Made by a program: the position numbers and the translations under genes. The notes below the pieces were generated by a model. It saw nothing but the letters and a program-made list of their open reading frames with translations. It did no database searches and was not told where the DNA came from. This document shows, piece by piece, positions 55,469 to 64,000 of a DNA stretch of 64,000 nucleotides; positions within the stretch are counted from its first letter, which is position 1; the number at the start of each line of letters is the position of its first letter. Origin of the DNA: Amphibalanus amphitrite (Eukaryota; Arthropoda; Thecostraca; Balanomorpha; Balanidae); NCBI RefSeq assembly GCF_019059575.1, contig NW_024881561.1, positions 496,001-560,000 of the forward strand. The letters are read 5' to 3'.

Positions 55469-58283
55469 TTAGGGGAAGGGGATGTCGTACATCTTGTTCT
55501 TCCAGTGATTGTCCAGCCGCGCCTTGAATTGGTTCACCGATGTCGCTGACACTACGGAGTCTGGGAGTGAGTTCCAATCGTTGACTATTCTGGTGCTGAA
55601 GGCGTTTCTGCGCACAAGCTTCCTAGCCCGTGGCTTGTCCAGTTTCCAGCGGTGTCCTCTTGTCCGGTCAGACTCGTTCCGTATCAGAAACTCCTCCGGT
55701 GTCAGCGCCATGCCTCCGTGCAGCAGCTGGTACACGGTGATCATATCACCTCGGCGTCGGCGATAGTACAGTGACGGCATTCCGAGGCTACGTAGTCGTT
55801 CAGGATATGTCAGGTGGCTCACGGAGTGGACCATTTTTGTCGCACGACGCTGAACTCGTTCCAGTCTCTTCTGGTTGCCTATGCTAAAAGGTCCCCATAT
55901 CGTGTTCCCGTATTCCAGCAGCGGCCTGACCATAGCATTGAAGAGCAGAGGTAGTGTTGTCTCGTTGATGTTTGCAAAAGAGCGTCTCAATACAGCCAGG
56001 ATTTGACGAGCTTTTGATACAGCCACTGATGCCTGTTTCTTAAAGTTCAGGTCACTGTCGATGACGATGCCAAGGTCCTTTTCCTCGTCGGTTTCTTCAA
56101 TCGGGGTACCGTGCAGGGTGTAGGTCAGGTTTGGATTTTGGTGCCCAATGTGCATTACCTTGCATTTCGCGACATTGAGAGGAAGCATCCACTTTCGGGA
56201 CCACTCACCAAGCGCGTCAATGTCGGCTTGCAGGCCAACGTCATCCTGATTGACCATCATCCGGCGGTAAATCTTCGTGTCATCGGCGAAGAGCTTTATG
56301 TGGCTGGAGACTTCCAGGGGCATGTCGTTTACGAAGATCGTGAAGAGAACTGGCCCAAGGACTGAGCCCTGTGGTATCCCGCTGAGGACACTCGTCCATC
56401 TCGATCTTGTGCCTTGGATCACGACCCTTTGTCGGCGATCGAGCAAAAAGGCCCTGATCCAGTCCAAAAGTTTGCCTTTGATGCCGTACGCTTGGAGCTT
56501 GTGGATTAGTCGATGATGAGGCACAGAATCGAACGCCTTGGCAAAGTCAAGGTAGGCTACGTCAACCGGGTCGCCATCCTCCATACAGGCGCTCAGGTGC
56601 TCCATCACCTCCATGAGTTGGGTGGTACACGACCTTTCGTGGGAGGAATCCATGTTGGGAACTGTGCAGAATACCGTTCCCGCAGAAGTGTTGCAAAAGA
56701 CTGTCTCGGATGATTGACTCCAGTATTTTGACAGGAATTGCAGTGAGACTTACAGGACGGTAGTTCTCTGGCTTTCGGCGATCTCCCTTTTTGAAGATTG
56801 GGACTACCTCACCCGATTTCCAGTCCGGAGGGAGCTCTCCTGCGTCTAGAGATTTTCGAAAGATCATGCTGAGCGGGGTACACAGAGCGTGTGATGAGTC
56901 CCGGAGCACGCGGGGGTGGATGGCGTCCGGCCCTGGGGAGCTACCTGGTCGGAGGGCTGCAAGTTTCTTCTCCACTAACTGCGGAGAGACGTCGATATCT
57001 TCAAGAGTGGGTCCTTCCCAGCGGTAGCGCATTGTCGGCATTGGTTCGTCTCCTTCCTCGGTAAAGATGGTCCCGTAGAAGGCACTCAGTGTCTCAGCCT
57101 TTTCTTCGTTGGTAGAGACGAGCACTCCACGGTCGTCCAGAAGGTCCTCAACTCGGCACCTTGTTCGGAGTCTGGAACTTGCGTACCGCCAAAACGCTTT
57201 GGGATTCTGTTTCAGGTCCTGAGCCAGGCTGGACTCAAAGCTTTTTCTGAGTTTCCGGGCCAAGCTTCTCAGTTCGTTTTGGCATCGGGTGAATCTGGCA
57301 TGATCCACAGGGTCCAGAGTGATGGAGTATACATCCCACAGGGATTTTTTCTTCTTCCTTAATTGCATTGCTTGACGGTTCAAGTAGATGTTTTTGTGTC
57401 GCGCCTTTTTGGTTTTGGAGCACTTCTCCGTAGCTTTGGATATGGTGGTTTTAAATGCAGTGTAGGCTTCATCAAGATCCATTTCAATAAGGCGGCTCCA
57501 ATCATGTGCCCCGAGCATCCCCGCCAGGCGGGTATAGTCAGTGACCTTGTGTTGACGTGGCAGTGACATGTCTGAGTAACAGGCCAGGTTGAATCTCAGA
57601 ATCAGGTGGTCACTTCTATCCAAACCTGGCTGGTATTGGAGGTTTTTCACCATACCCTCCTCATTTGTGAATATGAGGTCTAGGACATTCGGAGATTCAC
57701 CCAATCGGTATCGAGTTGGGTGGTACACATGTTGATACAGGAGGCAGTCTTGAACTGTTTCTATGAACATGTGAGAAGCATGAGGAGCTGGAGCAGATGA
57801 AGTTTCCATTGTCCAGTCAATCTGGGGAAGATTGAAGTCCCCTGTGATCAGTATATGGGAAGCAGGCATTGAAACAATTTCCTTGAAGATATTGTCAGTG
57901 TGTTGCACACTTTCTTCCAGGGCACAGGAGGGGCTGCGGTATACACACCCTATGATTAAGCTGTCGCTCCCAGTGAGTGCCAATTTAATCCAGACATGCT
58001 CCACAGCTTGACCTGCACTTGAGATGGATATTTCCGAGGCTTTGAGTTGGTTTGATGCATAGATGGATACTCCCCTGATGCCACTGGTCCCTAGGTTTGG
58101 GGTTTCCGGCTCAAAGTTACTGTATAGTGTGTATCCTGGGATTTCAAGTAGAGCTGGTGATATGGGTAGCCGCTGAGCCTTCGGTATCACCTCCGTGATG
58201 AGGATAAGCTCTGGTTCCTCTCCACAAATCAACTGGCACATATCATCTCGCTTGCTGACAAACTGATCAGCGTTTGTATACAA
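55469..58283 (-). pseudogene. LINE ORF2: endonuclease plus reverse transcriptase, frameshifted
   Basis: The first frame (58283-56562) holds the endonuclease with GDFNLPQIDW and a DRSDH end motif, then the RT start (IFKKGDRRKPENYRPVSLT, HSSQHGF). The second frame (56653-55469) continues with SCTTQLMEV, DFAKAFDSVPHHRL, GIPQGSVLGP and the catalytic FADDTKIY, ending in NWNSLPDSVVSATSVNQFK. The two overlap around 56,630, where one extra base (in the AAAGGTCG run) breaks the frame. Otherwise there are few lesions, implying fairly recent insertion. Upstream, the same frame meets a TGA at about 58,329, before the ORF1-like piece. Confidence 0.9.
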
Positions 58284-58328
58284 TACAGATAAGCCTTTGG
58301 TAATAGCGTGGCAGCCTCGCTGGTCTAG

Positions 58329-58523
58329 TCAGATCCTCTGGGGTTCTGGGTTATCTGGCCCCTGGTTGGGTGCTGGTTCTTCAGTAGTTTGGGGTTGACC
58401 CTGGCGAGATGATCTCTCACTGCAGTGAAGGGCGGCAGCCTGCTCTGCCTCCCTGGGCTTGTCAAGGTTGGGGGGCCCGTCTAGTTGGTGGGCGTTGGCG
58501 CTCTTCTCACCTCCCGCTTCCAC
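58329..58523 (-). pseudogene. ORF1-like fragment of the LINE
   Basis: A 64-codon hydrophilic frame rich in Gln, Glu, Pro and Asn, just upstream of ORF2 and in the same frame, ending at TGA. It could be the end of ORF1 or the ORF2 leader interrupted by a nonsense mutation. No domain is visible. Confidence 0.4.
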
Positions 58524-58921
58524 GCTGGGGCGACCACGAGGTGTGAGGCCCCCGTTACCATCAGGGACCTCATCCCGACGGTCTGATCCAGGCGCAGGGG
58601 GGATGGTGGTTGGGGGTTCTGCCCAAAAGCATATTTGATTGCTTAACTCTTCATTTTAATGCTATTCTTCCATTACTAAATTTAATATAAGCCACTGTTG
58701 GACTAAGGTTAATGCTTATTCATTCGAACTTATATTTAAGGTTTGGTTTCTTGTAAAAAGACATCCTGAAGAAGGTGAACAAAAGAGCTCAATCTGTTAC
58801 CAGCCTTGTTTGTTTTGAGTTTGACATAGTTGTATATTTGTGCTTAGAAGCAAGCTTTGATATTTTCTTGTGATTTTCAATATTGCAGATACTCACAACA
58901 TTGAAGTTGCTGTAGAAGAAA

Positions 58922-60073
58922 ATGGATCGTTTTGAATGGAGTGATGGAACCCTTCTCTTTGCTGAAACAGAAGTGTATCAACAAAAGAACATTCAACTCT
59001 ATGATGGTGACAATAAGACAGACTTTGAGGGTGGTCATTTGACTTTGACAACACATCGGCTTCTTTGGCGTAACGCAAATGGATCATGTTTGGCGCTGCC
59101 GCTCAAATACATTGTCCTTGCTGAGAAAGAGGACCACACATTCTTCCATAGTGACAAGATAGTGGCGCACCTATCTGCCCCGGCGCCCGGCCGACCGGCG
59201 GGTCCCGTCAACCGCAGCAGCCACAGCCACATCAAGCTGTCGTTCCGCTCGGGTGGCATGCACGAGATGTTCTCGCGCCTGAAGGAGACCATGTCTCGGG
59301 AGGAGTGGGTGAAGACGGGTAGCTTGTCGGCCGGCACGTCCGGTGACAAGCGCGGCTACCGCGCCGGCATCGTCGGCATCGAGAAGAAGCTGGTGGCCGA
59401 GCAGCAGCAGCAGAACCGGAGCATCTCGGAGGCGTTCCGCGACCTCACCAACCTGATGGAGGCCGCCCGCGAGATGGTGGCGCTCAGCCGCCAGATCTCG
59501 GCCAAAATCACCGAGAAACAGGGCGGCATCAGCGAGGACGAGACGGTGCGCTTCCAGTCCCAGCTGCTCAGTCTGGGCGTGGACGACCCGGTGACGCGGG
59601 GCACGCACGGCTCCGGCGACCGCTACCACGCCGAGCTAGCGCGCCAGCTGGCCACCATGCTGGAGGCGCCAGCGCGCCAGGCCGGCGGCATGCTCACCCT
59701 GACGGACGCCTACTGCCGCGTGAACCGGGCGCGCGGCCTGGAGCTCATCTCGCCGGAGGACCTGCTGTCGGCGGGCCGTCAGATGACGCGGCTGGCGCTG
59801 CCGCTGCGGCTGCACGAGCTGCCGTCGGGCGTGCGGCTGCTGCAGCTGGCAGAGCTGGACCAGGACGCGGTGGCCGAGAGCACGCGCCGCCTGCTGGCCC
59901 AGCGCGGCACGCTGACCGCCCAGCAGCTGGCCGCGCTGGCCGGCGTCTCCGTGCTGCTGGCCAAACAGCGCCTCCTCTACCTGGAGACCAAGGGCGGCGC
60001 GTGTCGCGACGAGTCCATCCAGGGACTGGTCTTCTACCCTAATCGCTTCCTGGAGGAGGCCCAGGCGGATTAG
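58922..60073 (+). CDS. VPS36: ESCRT-II subunit VPS36 (383 aa), single coding exon
   Basis: Vacuolar protein-sorting-associated protein 36. It binds ubiquitin and phosphoinositide through an N-terminal GLUE domain and joins SNF8 and VPS25 to form ESCRT-II on endosomes. The N-terminus (MDRFEWSDGTLLFAETE, then GGHLTLTTHRLLW) and residues to about 130 form the PH-like GLUE fold. From about 160 onwards lies the EAP30-type winged-helix region (GIVGIEKKL, then LTDAYCRVNRARGLELISPE). The length matches metazoan VPS36 (human 386). There is no NZF insert, as in animals. The whole coding region is uninterrupted. A TATTGCAG acceptor about 30 bases before the ATG suggests a 5' UTR intron. GC content jumps from the first about 250 bases to the rest. 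Confidence 0.96.
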   Translation: MDRFEWSDGTLLFAETEVYQQKNIQLYDGDNKTDFEGGHLTLTTHRLLWRNANGSCLALPLKYIVLAEKEDHTFFHSDKIVAHLSAPAPGRPAGPVNRSSHSHIKLSFRSGGMHEMFSRLKETMSREEWVKTGSLSAGTSGDKRGYRAGIVGIEKKLVAEQQQQNRSISEAFRDLTNLMEAAREMVALSRQISAKITEKQGGISEDETVRFQSQLLSLGVDDPVTRGTHGSGDRYHAELARQLATMLEAPARQAGGMLTLTDAYCRVNRARGLELISPEDLLSAGRQMTRLALPLRLHELPSGVRLLQLAELDQDAVAESTRRLLAQRGTLTAQQLAALAGVSVLLAKQRLLYLETKGGACRDESIQGLVFYPNRFLEEAQAD

Positions 60074-61869
60074 TGCGTGGTGATGATAGGTGTTCAGAGG
60101 AAATGTTGATGGAACAGATGCCTTTTGTGCTCTGGGACTATTTCAATGGTGTGCGATAGCGTCGTACGATAAGTTTTATTGTTGATTTTGTATGAATTAC
60201 TGTTCGAGGATTCCCGAGCATATTATTTTGAATGTCGTCCATACTCAATTAGTTTTGCAAGTGTGTGAACTCGATGGTCATGTACGACTAATTTAAACCT
60301 GCCCTTCTTCACTCTTCTGCGTCAGACTCGACTGGTAAAGGCGTATGTAAATGATGTTATTGCTCATGTCATTGCGGTGTTCACTGGCGTGCCTCTTTCC
60401 CGGTTGATGTGAGATAGGATTCCACGTGAGATGTACTATGTAGGGCTTATAATTGCTTTGCTTTCTAGTGATGTTCCTGCATCTGAAAGTCAAGGTGTGA
60501 ATTTCAGTTTTTTTTCAGACCTCTCTTGCTCGCGTGTCAATGCGATTGAGTACGAGTTCTTATCAAAGTTGATTGACCAACTATACCATGAGAGCGTCGT
60601 GTTTCGTTGGCTTAATCGCTGGAAAATGTAACAAATATATCAGGAAAGGATTCGTTGGAACGTTGGAACCCCTATTGAATGGATAGCACGTATATAGAAC
60701 GGCCGCCGGCGCTGCATCTCATAGCATTGCTTGGTGCTGATGGCAGCTGATGGTGGGGCTGTTGCACTGGCGTCTAACTAGCGAAAACGGTAGCTGGCGC
60801 ACTGAGTTTAAAAACTAGATCACGAGCTGAGTGAGACTGACACTCCCGAAAGCTGGATATGACCGCGACAACCACCGACAGCATTGAGATAGGTGTTTAT
60901 GTTCTCCCCAGCTAGTGACCATCTGACATCTTGACAGCTCGACCATCTTGACATCTGACATGAAAGTGCCGACTCCTGTGCCAGCCGGTTACGTTGATGA
61001 GCGCCCGATTTGAGCCGATTTGGTGCTGGTCACTCTGCCTCCGACGGGTGCGGCCAGCAGATGGTGGCAGTGGTCGAGGGCCGCCGTACCGGTCAGATGA
61101 GTTCGATGAGCGTGAAGGGCTGTATGATGACACTAAACGTTGCATTCCTAATCTTGCCATGCACCCGGAAGCATTGCGAAGAATAGATAAATCTGGGGAT
61201 GTTATCTCTTCTGGGAAATCAGCATGCCTGTCCAGCTACATGCTGGAGTTTTAGTAACAAAAAAAGCCAACAGAAGTATTTATTCGAATGCATATTTGCC
61301 TTATATCAAAATAACTAAGTACGAAGGGTAAATCAGGAATCTAATATTGAAAAGAAATGTGTGTTTTTCCTGATTTGTTCTATGATATTCATAATAACAA
61401 CACTTTTCTATTTACTAGCAGCAAGTCTCTTAGACCATAAAAATCCGCCGGCGCACGTATTACGATCGTGACGCAGACAAATCTTTGGAAGCGGTGGTAT
61501 CACGTGATAATACGAAAGCAATAGTAATAGGATTATTGAAATCAAAATTGCTCGAATTTCGGTGACTTTCGTTTTTAGACGCACGACTCCTAATTTTCCG
61601 CGTAAGGTAAGAAACTGTAAAATTCATTGAAGTGGTAGGCAATGAAGATGCAAAGTAAAGAATTAGATGACTTTGCAAAGCACCCCAATTCCCACTGGGC
61701 ACTGAGATATCAATATAAAGATAGTATTCAGGCTTTCAGCCAGAAATTCATGTAAAATAAATATTCAATTATTTTTGTGCATCTTGACCATGTTTTCTGT
61801 GGACGATTTATATCTAGAAAATGGACAATGAGGGATTTGGGTCCATTTTCATCTTTTTGCATTTTTACA
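60074..61869 (+). other. VPS36 3' UTR and intergenic sequence
   Basis: No gene supported. No consensus AATAAA was found close to the stop; an AATATA-like word occurs near 60,637. An open frame at 60,994-61,254 has no recognisable domain. Confidence 0.4.
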
Positions 61870-61988
61870 GCTGGATGTTCAGACACCTTGGCCTGCTGAC
61901 CGAGCTGACAGTCTCCTGCGTGCATCGTGCCCTGGTGCCTCCACTCCTCACCCTTGGAGTCAGCCATCGGTGTCCAGGGTTTCGGCTA

Positions 61989-62351
61989 ATGGCGTCTGAG
62001 GCTACCCAGGTGGCGGGTCCTGCTGTCCTCACGGCTGTGGAGGGTGGGGAGAGTGCCGGTGGGAGTCAGAGTGAAGTGCAGCAGTCTGGGGCAGCTGTGT
62101 GCGAGCAGAGAGGTGCGGAGACAGGTGGTGTTACATTGCCGCCCGCTGGCCCTGCCTCAAGTGCCGGTACGCGGGATGGTGGGACCAGTAGTGCTCTGGT
62201 CAAACACGGGATGCAGCAGGAGGTCGGCAACTGCGAGACGCCTGAAGAACCGGCCGACTCCGAGACGCCTGCGGGACCGGCCGGCGCGGGTTCTGCCAGT
62301 GAACCACCCGCTGAGGAGACAGTCTCAACGACTCCAAAGTCCACGGACCAG
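61989..62351 (+). CDS. Candidate 5' coding exon of an unknown gene
   Basis: An ATG at 61989 opens 121 codons to a strong donor, GACCAG|GTGAGC, in phase 0. Upstream, CATTTTTACAG at about 61,859-61,869 is a good acceptor, so the exon may run 61870-62351 with a 5' UTR. The product is disordered: rich in Gly, Ala, Ser, Glu, Thr and Pro, with repeated ETPEEP/ETPAGP-like words and no domain. Without splicing the frame continues to 62453 (ending RIFCR). No downstream exon is visible before the window ends. Function unknown. Confidence 0.4.
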
Positions 62352-63205
62352 GTGAGCCCCGGACTGGCGATCAAACCCATTCTAAGAAATACAAGCTCGA
62401 TTGTGGTGCCAGTAAAAGTGTCCCCGGTAAAAAGACGTATATTTTGCCGTTGACGCTTGGGAGGTTCAGGTCTTCTTTGAGCATCGACCGCTTCGCTGTC
62501 GCGAAGATTTTAGATGCATTTTGTTGCGGGACATCACATAGAGATCAACTATTTGTGTGGTTGTTTGAAGCGAAATAGCCAGTCCCGCCGTCATTTAGCA
62601 CTCTCCGATTCTCTACTCAGCTTGCGTTACATACTCTATTGAGGACGTAGCTTGCCTACCAAATCTTCCCAATTGGTATTGTAATCTAGAGCGAATGCAT
62701 CCGCATTGAAAGGCTTCGCCATAAGGCGAAGTTTTTTATTTGTATTTTTTTTCTGCGAGATTCATTGAGGGAGAGGGTTCTTAGGGCCTAAAGGGGTAAG
62801 CGTTTTCAATACAAGGAATTGTGAATACCTGCATTTTCCTTCACCATCTAGTTGCCAGTTTTTAGGTGCTCATGACGTGATGTAGCCCGTATTTACCGTA
62901 GCTGTTTTGAGTGACACCGAATCCAAATTTAGACCCATGTTCTTGTTCTATGTTTGGAACTATATTTCTTTTAATTCATATCCCTAATTCAATATACCCT
63001 GATTCATATCTGCCAGCTAACGTTGTCCGTTGTCTATTTGTGTCGCGTTAACATTCCTAGCTAGATGACATCTCTGGCGCGTGCCAATCTTGACAGGTAA
63101 CCGGTGACACTTTTTAACTAACACGGATCTTCGTCTCTCTTTCCACGCACATTCCATTCATCAGCGCGGCGTCTCGCCCAAATCTGCTGTTCTCTTCTTC
63201 CCACA
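62352..63205. other. Non-coding stretch
   Basis: No gene or clear repeat. Probably intron of the candidate gene starting at about 61.9 kb. A small hairpin (AGGCTTCGCC...GGCGAAG near 62,710-62,730) is present. Confidence 0.4.
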
Positions 63206-63208
63206 TTA

Positions 63209-63471
63209 AGGCCTGGCTACACTATGCGTTTTCTGCGTGCGTTTTTGCAGGTTTGCGTGTTTTGCGTAATATCGTTCTAGGAAAAAAGTTATAAACAATA
63301 TAATTTTTACTTTGGTTATATACAAAAGCTAATATAACTCTTATGTAACTAAAATTTAAGGTGAAAAACATCACAAAAACGTAATATTGTTCTTTTTTCT
63401 AGAAGGATATCACGCAAAACACGCAAACACGCAAAAAACGCACGAAGAAAACGCATAGTGTAGCCAGGCCT
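63209..63471. mobile_element. Harbinger-like MITE (263 bp)
   Basis: Long inverted repeat: both ends begin AGGCCTGGCTACACTATGCG when read inward, and the arms stay similar for about 80 bases (GCGTGCGTTTTT, TTTGCGTGTTTTGCGT). TTA flanks both sides (63206-63208 and 63472-63474). A 3-bp TTA-type duplication suggests PIF/Harbinger. The AT-rich centre has no coding content. Confidence 0.85.
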
Positions 63472-63474
63472 TTA

Positions 63475-64000
63475 TTCTCGTGTTTCGTCTCATCCTTAAA
63501 CCTCTGCCGTCTGGCGGTACAGAGGCCGCTCGTTTGTCTTGTGTGACTGTGGGGAACGCGAGTCAATTGACCCACATGTAACCGTGTCCGCGCGACAGCC
63601 GCGTCCCAGGACCTGTCTGTCAGACGCCGGCGCGAGACGTCATCCGTCCGCTGCGTGACGTCATTCCGTCTGTCGCCTCCCGCCGGGGCGATGGGACGTC
63701 CGCCAGGGGTCATTGGGGCCAGCCGAGATGGACACAGGCCGCCCAGCTCAGGACCGACTCGCTGCCTCCACCGGTGACTGTTACCCCGCCAACTGTTCTC
63801 GCAGACGCGTGCTCCGTCTTTAGTCGGTCTTCAGGCTTTGACTTTGGTAGTTCAGTGGGGCTTTCGGACTCCGGGTATCTATCTATGGTTCTATACGTAC
63901 TGTCGCTGAGGCGCTGGCTGGTAGGGACCTGTCCCTGACCTGGCTCTGTCTCAGTTCCCGTCTCCCCTCTAACCCGCGCTGCGGGCTGTCTCCCGGGGGC
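63475..64000. other. Right-edge sequence, nothing recognised
   Basis: Moderately GC-rich, no supported exon or repeat. Open frames are short and lack domains. Confidence 0.4.

Larger units (their letters stand above)
55365..58620 (-). mobile_element. LINE retrotransposon, CR1/L2-like
   Basis: A non-LTR retrotransposon in - orientation. It has a short ORF1-like tail (58523-58329), an apurinic-type endonuclease followed by reverse transcriptase, and a 3' end with a short AAGGT/GGTAAGGT tail (about 55,372-55,385). It lies between the DNAJA2 5' end and VPS36, its 5' end about 300 bases from the VPS36 ATG. The left end is estimated from the tail repeat and the right end is approximate. Clade call (CR1/L2-like in the Jockey superfamily) is from general motif style. 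Confidence 0.88.

Overview
This is nuclear DNA of an animal. Protein-coding exons are bounded by canonical GT/AG introns, a LINE retrotransposon and many DNA-transposon-derived elements are present, and the recognisable genes (an ESCRT-II subunit, a farnesylated type-A DNAJ chaperone, a large C2H2 zinc-finger protein and an SH2 adaptor) are metazoan. Very GC-rich exons in a mixed-composition background, dense short tandem repeats and abundant hAT-type elements suggest an arthropod, probably a crustacean. A barnacle-like genome is my guess, but the sequence alone does not prove it.

Layout: about 1-24.5 kb holds no protein-coding gene I can support. It is a mosaic of DNA-transposon remnants with identifiable terminal inverted repeats and target-site duplications (3.86, 6.79, 8.33, 11.6-13.6, 16.4-17.4 and 17.5 kb), minisatellites, hairpins and several GC-rich islands that may be promoters or 5' UTR exons of the next gene. 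From 24.5 to 35.2 kb on the + strand lies a gene for a C2H2 protein of about 2,225 residues with 25 fingers. All its exon phases close. It contains a pair of homologous exons (28284-28392 and 28736-28838) that look mutually exclusive.

On the - strand, converging on it, is a complete type-A DNAJ gene (DNAJA2-like, 410 aa). It has seven coding exons from 53092 down to 37927, including a 69-nt first exon and a 76-nt last exon carrying the CAHQ farnesylation box. Inside its intron 4, on the same strand, sits an apparently intronless SH2 adaptor gene with an array of YxxM motifs (43475-41781). Introns of the DNAJ gene carry a TA-flanked inverted-repeat element, a pair of related inverted-repeat elements and a CACGTG-rich unit.

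Upstream of the DNAJ gene are another hAT-like element (54.2 kb) and a CR1/L2-like LINE in - orientation with a frameshifted ORF2 (55.4-58.6 kb). Then comes an intronless VPS36 gene on + (58.9-60.1 kb). Near the right edge are one candidate 5' exon of an unknown gene (61.9-62.35 kb) and a Harbinger-like MITE (63.2 kb).

The most striking pattern is that splice junctions of two unrelated genes have been tandemly amplified into the flanking introns. In DNAJA2 this affects exon 3, exon 4 and both ends of exon 5; in the zinc-finger gene it affects the exon 4 donor. This leaves arrays of duplicate splice donors or acceptors next to the functional ones.
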